Shown here: positions 8,078-15,268 of the stretch, one piece after another
How positions within the stretch are numbered: position 1 is the first letter of the stretch
How the letters are laid out: the number at the start of each line of letters is the position of its first letter
Assembly (NCBI GenBank): GCA_034003725.1
Contig: JAVEYB010000004.1
Span: 1-64,000, forward strand
DNA from: Candidatus Zixiibacteriota bacterium
GTDB taxonomy: Bacteria > Zixibacteria > MSB-5A5 > GN15 > FEB-12
Direction of reading: 5' to 3'
Length of the DNA: 64,000 bases
The notes under the pieces: generated by a model
Seen by the model: only the letters and a program-made list of their open reading frames with translations
The model's database searches: none
Told to the model about the DNA's origin: nothing
Translations under genes and position numbers: made by a program

Positions 8078-9154
8078 TTACGAGTACGCCGGTGATTTAT
8101 GGCGCGACAGCATTTCACTGAGTTCCTGCTGATTGTGGCTGTAGCCCATCGCGTCGTTTATGGTGATTTTGCCGGTCAGATACAGCTCCGCCAGCGACTG
8201 GTTCATGGTTTTCATACCGTACTTCTGTCCCGATTGGATCATCGAATACAACTGGTGAATTTTGTCGTCACGGATGATGGCCCGGATAGCGGGGGTAGCG
8301 ATCATGATCTCCATGGCCATCACGCGGCCGCCGCCGATTTTGGGAATGAGTGTCTGTGAGACGACGGCCTGAAGCGTGAACGACAGCGCGACACGGATCT
8401 GCTCCTGCTGGTTGGTCGGGAAGACGTCAACGATACGGTTGATCGTTTCCGCGCAGGAGTTGGTATGGAGGGTCGCGAAGGCGAGGTGTCCGGTTTCGGA
8501 GATGGACAGGGCGGCCTCGATGGTTTCGAGGTCGCGCATCTCGCCGATGAGCACGACATCGGGGTCCTCGCGCAGCGCGTACTTCAGAGCCGCGGAGAAG
8601 GAGTTGGTATCCGAGTACACCTCACGCTGGTTGACCAGCGACATCTGGTGGCGATGGAGGTACTCGATCGGGTCTTCGACGGTGATGATATGCACGGGGC
8701 GTTCCCGGTTGACCTTATCGATGATCGCGGCGAGTGTGGTCGATTTACCGGAGCCGGTTGGACCGGTGACGAGCACGAGGCCGCGCGGCAGATTGGAGAA
8801 CTCCTGCATGACCTTGGGCAGGCCGAGTTCTTCAAAGGTGCGAATCTTGTACGGAATCTGACGCAGGGCGACGGCGATGTTACCGCGCTGCATGAACATG
8901 TTGGCGCGGAAACGGCTCATCGACTCGATCCCGAAGGAGAAGTCGAGTTCGTTGTTCTGCTCGAATTTGGTTTTCTGTTTTTCATTGAGCATGGAGTACG
9001 CCAGTTTCTTGGTCATCTCGCTGGTCAGCATATCGTGCTGGAGGCGCTGCAGCCTGCCGTCGACCCGAACGACGGGCGGAGAACCGACCGTCAAATGAAG
9101 ATCGGAGGCGCCCATTTTGACCATTTGCTCAAGCAATTCGCGCAGATTGATCAT
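8078..9154 (-). CDS. pilT: Type IV pilus retraction ATPase PilT
   Basis: A 358-residue hexameric secretion ATPase. The N-terminal domain starts with MGASDLHLTVGSPP. Walker A GPTGSGKST is at residues 131-139, the Asp box and His box are present (EDPIEYLH, TGHLAFATLHTN), and Walker B is in VVLIGEMRD. The C-terminal block ending in AIRAIIRDDKIHQ is the AIRNLIRE-type motif that marks PilT retraction motors as opposed to PilB. It drives pilus disassembly, twitching and DNA uptake. A Shine-Dalgarno GGGAG precedes the ATG. A 160-nt gap separates it from pilB. Confidence 0.97.
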   Translation of the reverse strand: MINLRELLEQMVKMGASDLHLTVGSPPVVRVDGRLQRLQHDMLTSEMTKKLAYSMLNEKQKTKFEQNNELDFSFGIESMSRFRANMFMQRGNIAVALRQIPYKIRTFEELGLPKVMQEFSNLPRGLVLVTGPTGSGKSTTLAAIIDKVNRERPVHIITVEDPIEYLHRHQMSLVNQREVYSDTNSFSAALKYALREDPDVVLIGEMRDLETIEAALSISETGHLAFATLHTNSCAETINRIVDVFPTNQQEQIRVALSFTLQAVVSQTLIPKIGGGRVMAMEIMIATPAIRAIIRDDKIHQLYSMIQSGQKYGMKTMNQSLAELYLTGKITINDAMGYSHNQQELSEMLSRHKSPAYS

Positions 9155-9314
9155 GCCGTGCTCCCACTATCGCAAGTGAACCCGGAGTTGTTGGTTTTGG
9201 TGTTATTGTATATATCGGACGGCGGGGCTGAATCTTGACTGAAAGCGGGCGAAATTGAGGAACTAACCGGTTGCCTTACAGGGGATTGGTAAGGCGGGCG
9301 AAAAGGCGCGGGGA

Positions 9315-11009
9315 TCAGCCGGTGGTAACGGCAAAAACCTCTTCGAGAGAGACGAGGCCCTGTTTCATTTTCTCGACGGCAGCCATCCGGAGGGTGAACA
9401 TGCCTTCTTCGACGGCGATATCGCGGATATCGGTATCGGCTTTCTGGTCGAGGATGGCGCGCTCGATGCGGTCGGTAATGGGCATGCATTCGTAGAGGCC
9501 GGTACGGCCGGACTTGCCGGTGTTGTTGCAGGATTTGCAGCCGCGTCCGCGGAAGGCGCGGAGGTTGCGCAGCAGTTCCTGGGGGACGCGCAGCGATTCG
9601 ACCTGTTGCGGTGTGAGGTTGATCTCTTCTTTGCAGTTGGGGCAGATCTTGCGCGCCATACGCTGGGCGAGGATCAGCTTGGTGGCGGACGCGACCAGAT
9701 AGTAGGGCGTTCCCATATCAATCAGACGGGTGACCGACGACGGTGCGTCGTTGGTGTGCAGGGTCGAGAAGACGAGGTGACCGGTGAGTGCCGCCTTGAT
9801 GGCGATTTCGGCGGTTTCGGAGTCGCGGATCTCACCAACCATGATGATGTCGGGGTCCTGACGCAAGAACGAGCGCAGGGCGGCGGCGAAGGTGAGTCCG
9901 ATTTCCGCGCGCACGGCGACCTGGTTGATACCTTCGAAGTTGAACTCCACCGGGTCTTCGGCGGTCATGATGTTGACGTCGATGGTATTGAGTCGCTGGA
10001 GCGCCGAGTACAGGGTGGTCGTTTTACCGGAGCCGGTCGGTCCGGTGACGAGGATGATACCGAAGGGTGAGTTGATCTTCTCGTTGAATCTTGTCAGGTC
10101 GGCCTCGCGGAAGCCGAGCTTGGTCATGTCGAGCTTGAGGGCTTCCGGGTCGAGAATTCGCATCACGACTTTTTCGCCGAAGATAGTCGGGAGGCAGGAG
10201 ACGCGCAGGTCAACCTGACGGCCGGCGGTTTTGATCTTGATGCGTCCGTCCTGCGGCAGTCGGCGCTCGGAGATGTCGAGGTCGGCCATGATCTTGATAC
10301 GAGAGACGATCGCGGCGCGATACTTGAACGGCAGCGGGGCCATTTCCTGCAGGTCGCCGTCGATGCGGTACCGCACGCGGATTTTCTTTTCGTACATTTC
10401 GAAGTGAATATCCGAGGCGCCCATGCGGATCGCGTCGGTAATGATCGAGTCGACCAGTTTGACGAGCGGTTTGTCCTGCACGGCCGAGAGGAGGTCGGAC
10501 TCGGACGGACCGTCTTCCTGTTCGATCACTTCGAGGTCGGCATCGGCATCGAGTCCTTTGACGAGTTCGGACAGGTCGCCGCCGTCGGAGTAATAGTTAT
10601 CGATCGCTTTGGAAATTGCTTCTTCGGGCGAGATAACGGGCTGGACGGTGCACCCGGTGATGAACTTGATGGCGTCGAGGACGTAGATATTGTTCGGGTC
10701 GCTGATCGCCACCAGGAGCATCTTATTCAGTTTCGAGATGGCGATGACCTTGAATTTGCGAGCGATGTCGAGCGGGATGAGCTTGACGATGTCGGGGTTG
10801 AGTTCGATATCGGTGAGTCGGAGGGTACCGATTTTGAGCTGTTTGCCGATGAAGTTGCCGACCTCATCTTCGGAGGCGACCACGCCCATTTTGACGAGAA
10901 TGGACTCGAACTTTTCGTTCGATTTCCGCGACTGGGCGAGGGCCTGGTCGGCCTGCTCCTGGGTCAGTTTACCGGCCTGGACGAGTATGGAACTTAATTC
11001 GACAGACAT
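9315..11009 (-). CDS. pilB: Type IV pilus extension ATPase PilB (GspE family)
   Basis: 564 residues. An N-terminal MshEN-type domain (about 1-150), which in relatives can bind cyclic di-GMP, is followed by the N2 domain (SDIHFEMYEKKIRVRYRIDG) and the ATPase core. Walker A is GPTGSGKTTT, the Asp box is EDPVEFN, Walker B is IMVGEIRD and the His box is TGHLVFSTLHTND. A four-cysteine zinc motif, CPNC near residue 455 and CKSC near 490, is typical of PilB/GspE. It powers pilus extension. The MshEN part offers a route for cyclic di-GMP control, which is inference. It lies 77 nt after a roadblock gene in the same direction. Confidence 0.96.
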   Translation of the reverse strand: MSVELSSILVQAGKLTQEQADQALAQSRKSNEKFESILVKMGVVASEDEVGNFIGKQLKIGTLRLTDIELNPDIVKLIPLDIARKFKVIAISKLNKMLLVAISDPNNIYVLDAIKFITGCTVQPVISPEEAISKAIDNYYSDGGDLSELVKGLDADADLEVIEQEDGPSESDLLSAVQDKPLVKLVDSIITDAIRMGASDIHFEMYEKKIRVRYRIDGDLQEMAPLPFKYRAAIVSRIKIMADLDISERRLPQDGRIKIKTAGRQVDLRVSCLPTIFGEKVVMRILDPEALKLDMTKLGFREADLTRFNEKINSPFGIILVTGPTGSGKTTTLYSALQRLNTIDVNIMTAEDPVEFNFEGINQVAVRAEIGLTFAAALRSFLRQDPDIIMVGEIRDSETAEIAIKAALTGHLVFSTLHTNDAPSSVTRLIDMGTPYYLVASATKLILAQRMARKICPNCKEEINLTPQQVESLRVPQELLRNLRAFRGRGCKSCNNTGKSGRTGLYECMPITDRIERAILDQKADTDIRDIAVEEGMFTLRMAAVEKMKQGLVSLEEVFAVTTG

Positions 11010-11086
11010 AGAAGCTCTACCCGCGACGCATCCCTACTGCGCCTCCCCCCTGCGGCGATGTCACAACCAGCGGACGGCCGTGGCGA

Positions 11087-11572
11087 CTAGTCCTGGAAGA
11101 TGTCGTCAAGGCGGTCCTGTGCGACATCGGAGAAGTCGCTGCTTATACCGGTGTCATCCTGAGATTTAACTTTTACTTCATCGAAGATCCTGGCCAGTTC
11201 CAGGGCGGTTTCCTTGCTATACAGCCGGACCATCCCAATGGTGGTGCGATCGTCGAAGATGACCACCAGAATCGAGCGTTCGCCGACGATATTCATGTGG
11301 ATGTGGTCCTTTTTCCCCTGATGGAACAGGACCGAGAATTCCGGCTCACCCACCAATTTGGCGATTTCCTTGGTGGATGCGAACGAACCGGCCAGCAGCG
11401 CGCCGAGCGCGGTGGTATCCAGAGAATGGGTGAACCCCTGCCGGGTGATCAGGTGGCCGTCCTTGTCGACCAGGAGTGCGCATTTCGCCTCGGCGCCTTT
11501 GATCAGCTTCGACAGCAGAGCATCTATCTTCTGGATCTCTTCCTCGTACAGGATCAGACTGTCATCGGACAT
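11087..11572 (-). CDS. Roadblock/LC7-domain protein next to pilB
   Basis: A 161-residue cytosolic protein with one roadblock domain (about 25-130): ALLVDKDGHLITRQG, a central helix LGALLAGSFASTKEIAKL, then NIVGERSILVVIFDDRTTIGMV. Roadblock proteins dimerise and bind small Ras-like GTPases as GAPs, as MglB does, or act as scaffolds. The acidic C terminus (about 135-161) is extra. The Shine-Dalgarno AGGAGG lies 5 nt before the ATG. It follows the MglA-type GTPase by 17 nt and precedes pilB, the arrangement expected for a partner of the GTPase. Confidence 0.9.
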   Translation of the reverse strand: MSDDSLILYEEEIQKIDALLSKLIKGAEAKCALLVDKDGHLITRQGFTHSLDTTALGALLAGSFASTKEIAKLVGEPEFSVLFHQGKKDHIHMNIVGERSILVVIFDDRTTIGMVRLYSKETALELARIFDEVKVKSQDDTGISSDFSDVAQDRLDDIFQD

Positions 11573-11589
11573 CTCGACCTCCTCGATGA

Positions 11590-12579
11590 CTATTTAATGC
11601 CAAACAGGCGTTTGAAGAACCCTCGCTTTTTCACGTCATCCCGCGATCGGGTCGACGGAGCCATCTGAGGCGGGGTCTCGTGAGTACGGATTTGCGGCGG
11701 CGCAACGGCTGTCGGGGCGGCGGATGCCGAGTCCGGTCGTGCCTGCGCAACCGTCTGAATCTTCTGACTATGCGAACCCGGGTACGGTCGGAAAGCCGGG
11801 GCGGGGGCCGCAGGAGTCGGCTTCGGCGGCGCCGTGACGGGCGCCTCGGCGGCGGGCGCAACGACCCGTTCCGCAGCGGGGGCGGGTGTGCCGGGAGTCG
11901 GCACCGGTTCCGGCGGCGCAGAGGCGGTCGGGTAGGGAGTCGGCTCGGCCGGCGGCGGCGCGGCGACGACCGGCGTGGGGCGCGGTTTCGGCGCACTGGA
12001 GCGCTTGGCCTTATCGAGCACGAGTTTGATAATCAGTTTCAGAGTATCAAACACGCCGTTGCCGATGGTTGCGGACGCTTCGAAGGTCGGGTATCCCCTC
12101 GGATTGAGTCGGGCGTTCAGTTCGTCGACCGTCAGTACTCCGGGCAGGTCCCGCTTATTGTACTGGATCACGATCGGCAGGGTATTGATGTCGTAGCCGT
12201 ATTCGGCGAGGTTGTCCTCGAGATTCGACAACGACTCCAGGTTATCGTCCATTTTATCGCGCTGGCTATCGGCGACGAACACGACACCGTCCACGCCGCG
12301 CAACACGAGTTTGCGGGTGGCGTTGTAATAGACCTGACCGGGCACGGTGTACAGCTGGAATTTCGCCGTGAGCCCGTTGATCGTGCCTATATTGAGAGGC
12401 AAAAAGTCGAAGTAGAGCGTCCGATCCGCTTCGGTAGCCAGCGATATTAGTTTGCCCCGGGTGTTCTGCGGCACTTTTGAATGCACGTATTGCAGGTTAG
12501 TCGTCTTTCCGGACAGACCGGGTCCGTAATAGACGATTTTGCAGCAGACCTCGCGGGCCGAGTAATTAATAGATACCAT
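11590..12579 (-). CDS. mglA: MglA-type Ras-like GTPase with a long Pro/Ala-rich C-terminal tail
   Basis: 329 residues. The first ~192 are a complete MglA G domain: P-loop GPGLSGKT (19-26), the family's unusual TVPG (78-81) in place of DxxG, and NKRD (141-144). MglA recruits motility machines to the leading pole when bound to GTP. Usual length is about 195 residues. Here about 135 more follow, rich in Pro, Ala, Thr and Val, ending in a basic amphipathic stretch KKRGFFKRLFGIK. The tail could tether the GTPase to membrane or partners. It is flanked by roadblock genes (28 nt and 17 nt gaps). The Shine-Dalgarno GGGAAG is upstream. Confidence 0.92.
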   Translation of the reverse strand: MVSINYSAREVCCKIVYYGPGLSGKTTNLQYVHSKVPQNTRGKLISLATEADRTLYFDFLPLNIGTINGLTAKFQLYTVPGQVYYNATRKLVLRGVDGVVFVADSQRDKMDDNLESLSNLEDNLAEYGYDINTLPIVIQYNKRDLPGVLTVDELNARLNPRGYPTFEASATIGNGVFDTLKLIIKLVLDKAKRSSAPKPRPTPVVAAPPPAEPTPYPTASAPPEPVPTPGTPAPAAERVVAPAAEAPVTAPPKPTPAAPAPAFRPYPGSHSQKIQTVAQARPDSASAAPTAVAPPQIRTHETPPQMAPSTRSRDDVKKRGFFKRLFGIK

Positions 12580-12607
12580 CGTTCTTCCCGATGTTGAGGC
12601 GCTCGGT

Positions 12608-12949
12608 TCAGCCGGCCATCTTCAACTGCCGGATGGCGTTTTTGATCTCCAGACGAATCAGCCCGATGTTTACGTCTTTTTCGGTGGTAACAACCAGAAT
12701 GCCGATGCCGGCGTCGGTAAAAAACAGCTTACCGCTCTCGGCTTCGATAGTGACCTGGGTCAGCGGCGAGGTCTGCAGCCGGTCCAGCGATTTCTGGATG
12801 TTTGCGGTAATCGACGCGGCGAGGGCGCCGATCGTGTCGCCTTCGAACCGGGCGTCGAGGTCAGCGGCGATAACGATACCGTCGTTACCGACCACCATCG
12901 ATCCCGTGACGCCGGCGGTCTTGTTCAGTTCATTTAATACCTGATACAT
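12608..12949 (-). CDS. Roadblock/LC7-domain protein, MglB-like
   Basis: 113 residues, essentially one roadblock domain: GSMVVGNDGIVIAADL, helix IGALAASITANIQKSL, strand KLFFTDAGIGILVVTTEKDVNIG and a final helix. It is the best candidate MglB, the GAP and polarity partner of MglA, because of its minimal size and its position directly before the GTPase gene. I start at the ATG at 12949, which has GGAGAGG upstream; an in-frame start seven codons earlier lacks a site. It overlaps the end of the membrane-roadblock gene by 20 nt, so translation is probably coupled. Confidence 0.9.
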   Translation of the reverse strand: MYQVLNELNKTAGVTGSMVVGNDGIVIAADLDARFEGDTIGALAASITANIQKSLDRLQTSPLTQVTIEAESGKLFFTDAGIGILVVTTEKDVNIGLIRLEIKNAIRQLKMAG

Positions 12950-13928
12950 GTATCCTCTCCGCGTTGCCATCCTGCATGGACGCGCGTCGTTCCGTTAGAT
13001 ATTTGGATATAATGTCAAGCCCCTGAGAGATGCGGATGTTGAGCACATCGTCGCTTTGACGATCGGCTACGACCATCAGGGAGTAACTGTTCTGCCGTGC
13101 GGTCACGACCCGCTTGTCGGTCAGACGGAGATCGACGCGGTCGGGATCGGACAGGCCGTTGCGGGCCAGGACGCGGCGATTTGATTCGTAGAAGAGCAGG
13201 GCCAGGGGCGCCCAGTCTTCGGGCTCCATCTCGCCCCGGCGGAAACTGGCCATCAGCAGACCTTCGTGATCGACCACCGCAGCGAGATGCACGGAGCCGT
13301 GTTCGCCGATATATCTGACGGCCCGTTCGAAACCGTTGCTATCGGAGGTCAGGGGCGCGGGGTTAAATGTCATTCGCTCGGCGGCCGCGTCCGCGTTCTG
13401 ATACGATTCGCGGGACGCAGGCGACTCGTAGGACGGCGCCGCGTAGTCGTCGGCGGTCGGAACCGCCGCTTTGTGGTCGTAGGCGGGCGACGGCTCGGAT
13501 GTCAGCGGGTTGATAACGACCCGTCGACGCGCGGTTGCCCGGGTAAACCGCTCTATCACCGGTTTGAGGATGAACGGGGTCGCGCCCGCCTGGAGCAGAA
13601 CCACGGGGAGGTAGCTCGAAAGGCCGAGGGCGAGCGAGATGGATATCTGCATACCGTAGAGCGCGGCAATAATCAGTCCAAACAGGGAGCCGAGGGTCAG
13701 CCGGAAGACCAGACAGAGTCCGGCGGCCTGGGCCAGTTGCAGCAGCGAGCCTTCCCGCTGAAACAGGTAACTGACGAAGGCGTAGTAGACCAGTTCGTAG
13801 AAAAGGGACGCCATTGTAAACCGGGCCAGCTGCATGCCGAGCTGCTCGGGGAACACGGCGACCGGGACCACGAGCGCGGCCACCGCGAAGAACACAAGGC
13901 GACGGGCGATTCGTCCGGTAAAGTCCAT
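12930..13928 (-). CDS. Membrane-anchored roadblock-like protein
   Basis: 332 residues, no family name recognised. The N-terminal ~130 residues hold about four hydrophobic segments. A disordered, acidic and Tyr/Ser-rich linker follows (about 140-205), then a roadblock-like domain: HLAAVVDHEGLLMASF, a helix with LALLFYESNRRVL, and SYSLMVVADRQSDDVLNIR. This predicts a roadblock domain fixed to the inner membrane and facing the cytosol. I start at the ATG at 13928 (AGGAAG upstream) and not at a GTG six codons earlier. The gene begins 1 nt after the TPR-roadblock stop and overlaps the next roadblock gene. Confidence 0.75.
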   Translation of the reverse strand: MDFTGRIARRLVFFAVAALVVPVAVFPEQLGMQLARFTMASLFYELVYYAFVSYLFQREGSLLQLAQAAGLCLVFRLTLGSLFGLIIAALYGMQISISLALGLSSYLPVVLLQAGATPFILKPVIERFTRATARRRVVINPLTSEPSPAYDHKAAVPTADDYAAPSYESPASRESYQNADAAAERMTFNPAPLTSDSNGFERAVRYIGEHGSVHLAAVVDHEGLLMASFRRGEMEPEDWAPLALLFYESNRRVLARNGLSDPDRVDLRLTDKRVVTARQNSYSLMVVADRQSDDVLNIRISQGLDIISKYLTERRASMQDGNAERIHVSGIK

Positions 13929-13929
13929 G

Positions 13930-14796
13930 TTAACTTCCTGACTCACTCCTGAGGTATCGATCGATCAGGGCCGACACCTTCATTCTCAGACTGCCCAGAT
14001 TGATCTTTTTATCGGCGACAAAGATGAACATGCCGTGATCGACGCGTACGACCTTGAAGATGGCGAGGCGGCTTTCGATCAACATCGCTTCAGTCTTGCC
14101 GAACGGCGTGCGCGCCAGTTCCTGGGTCAGGAAATTGCACACTTCGGCCATCGCAGCTCCGCAGGCGGAGGCGTCAAACGGCACGGACCATTCGGACTGC
14201 ACGACCAGACCCTCGTTGTCGACGAGCATAGCGCCGTCGAGGTGCTCCAATCTCACGGCCTCGGTGAGGACTCCGGCGGCGCTGAGCGGTTCGTCGGGTT
14301 CGGCGGGACTTTCGGCAACGGGCGGCTCAGTCTGGGCAACAGGCTCCGTCTCCGGTTTTACCATGGCTTTTTGTTCTTCCGGAATCCGCTGGGCAATCTC
14401 CAGTAGTTTTTTGATCTGGGGATTGCTCGGGTCGGACTGGTGGAGGTTTTTGAGCAGCCGGATAGCCTTGCCGAATTCGCCCTTGTAAATATGGATTTCC
14501 GCCAGCAGCAGCTCGGTTGCGCGGCTGTTGCCGTCGATCTCGATCGCCTTGTTGACTTCGACTTCGGCCCAGTCGTACATGCCTCGATCGAGGTTCACTT
14601 TGGCCATGACGATATGCGCGGACCCGTAGGACGGATGGATACGCAGACCGGTCTGGCAGATACGGAAGGCCTTATCGAGTTCGCCTTTCTTCCGATGGGC
14701 CTCGGCGAGTGCGGCGAAGATCTGCGAGTTGGGATCCTGATCGAGGATCCGACGGCACTTCGCAATCCGTTCATCTATGTCGGCGGTGACGGTCAT
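13930..14796 (-). CDS. TPR protein with a C-terminal roadblock domain
   Basis: 288 residues. The first ~130 hold three to four TPR units (SQIFAALAEAHRKKGELDKA, SYGSAHIVMAKVNLDRGMYD, ATELLLAEIHIYKGEFGKA). A Pro/Glu-rich linker follows, then a roadblock domain from about 180: LDGAMLVDNEGLVVQSEW, helix ACGAAMAEVCNFLTQEL, strand HGMFIFVADKKINLGSLRMK. TPRs bind other proteins, so this may dock the roadblock/GTPase group onto a pilus or chemosensory component. It is the first gene after the consensus promoter at 14863-14891. No clear Shine-Dalgarno sequence sits at the usual distance. Confidence 0.85.
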   Translation of the reverse strand: MTVTADIDERIAKCRRILDQDPNSQIFAALAEAHRKKGELDKAFRICQTGLRIHPSYGSAHIVMAKVNLDRGMYDWAEVEVNKAIEIDGNSRATELLLAEIHIYKGEFGKAIRLLKNLHQSDPSNPQIKKLLEIAQRIPEEQKAMVKPETEPVAQTEPPVAESPAEPDEPLSAAGVLTEAVRLEHLDGAMLVDNEGLVVQSEWSVPFDASACGAAMAEVCNFLTQELARTPFGKTEAMLIESRLAIFKVVRVDHGMFIFVADKKINLGSLRMKVSALIDRYLRSESGS

Positions 14797-14862
14797 TGAC
14801 GGTAGTAATGTAATCCCTTTTGGGCCAGGATCTTATGATCCGGGCAACTTTCACAACAGGTA

Positions 14863-14891
14863 ATTATAAAATTGACATCAACTTATGTCAA
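14863..14891 (-). promoter_or_regulatory. Perfect consensus sigma-70 promoter with an overlapping palindrome, before the roadblock/mgl/pil run
   Basis: On the minus strand TTGACA (14891-14886), a 17-bp spacer and TATAAT (14868-14863). The -35 box is also the left arm of an inverted repeat, TTGACAT-N6-ATGTCAA (14872-14891), which fills the -35 and half the spacer. A repressor bound there would block RNA polymerase. The predicted start near 14856 gives a leader of about 60 nt that holds a small hairpin, GGATC/GATCC at 14828-14841. Confidence 0.85.
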
Positions 14892-14903
14892 CTGAAAACA
14901 AGT

Positions 14904-15266
14904 TCAGCTCAGGGTTCGTTTGGTCACCATCAGCCCATAGAGAAACGTTCCGCCCATTGCGGTGAGCAGGGCGGGCACGACAAAGGAGGGCAGGTGGACC
15001 ACTTCAATGGTCTGCAGCAGCCAGAGGATCTGGCTGAGGGCCAACAGGCCGAAGCCGATCAGGAAAATCTGCCAGCTTTTGCTCAGGAGCCCGCCGCGGA
15101 CGGTACCCAGTACCTGAATGCACAAAACGAGGCATCCGATGGCAACAAGAAACACGGCTCCGCTGAGCAGTGTCGGCGGGTTGGCGATAACCGCGAGATT
15201 GGCTGCATCGGCTCGGCCGGAGGCAATCAGGCCGATCAGCGCGCTAAGGGACAGAATTCGCTTCAT
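14904..15266 (-). CDS. Small membrane protein of unknown function
   Basis: 120 residues with a signal-like N terminus (MKRILSLSALIGLIASGRADA) and three further hydrophobic segments (about 34-55, 66-85, 92-112). I do not recognise a family. The Shine-Dalgarno AGAGG lies before the ATG and the gap to the DUF4388 gene upstream is 2 nt, so the two are co-transcribed. Its position between DUF4388 and the pilus/GTPase run suggests a role in the same process, which is inference only. Confidence 0.75.
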   Translation of the reverse strand: MKRILSLSALIGLIASGRADAANLAVIANPPTLLSGAVFLVAIGCLVLCIQVLGTVRGGLLSKSWQIFLIGFGLLALSQILWLLQTIEVVHLPSFVVPALLTAMGGTFLYGLMVTKRTLS

Positions 15267-15268
15267 GT

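Noticed and set aside
6815-8095. 426-codon open frame on plus opposite pilC
   Set aside because: The sequence is Asp/His/Gly/Arg-rich with no domain, a shadow of pilC. The same holds for long plus-strand frames opposite ltaE (883-1974), DUF4388 (15422-16561) and topA (30001-31191).
9273-9295. Hairpin GCCTTAC/GTAAGGC between pilB and pilT as a terminator
   Set aside because: No T run follows on the minus strand, and PilB/PilT co-expression is expected. It may be a chance structure.
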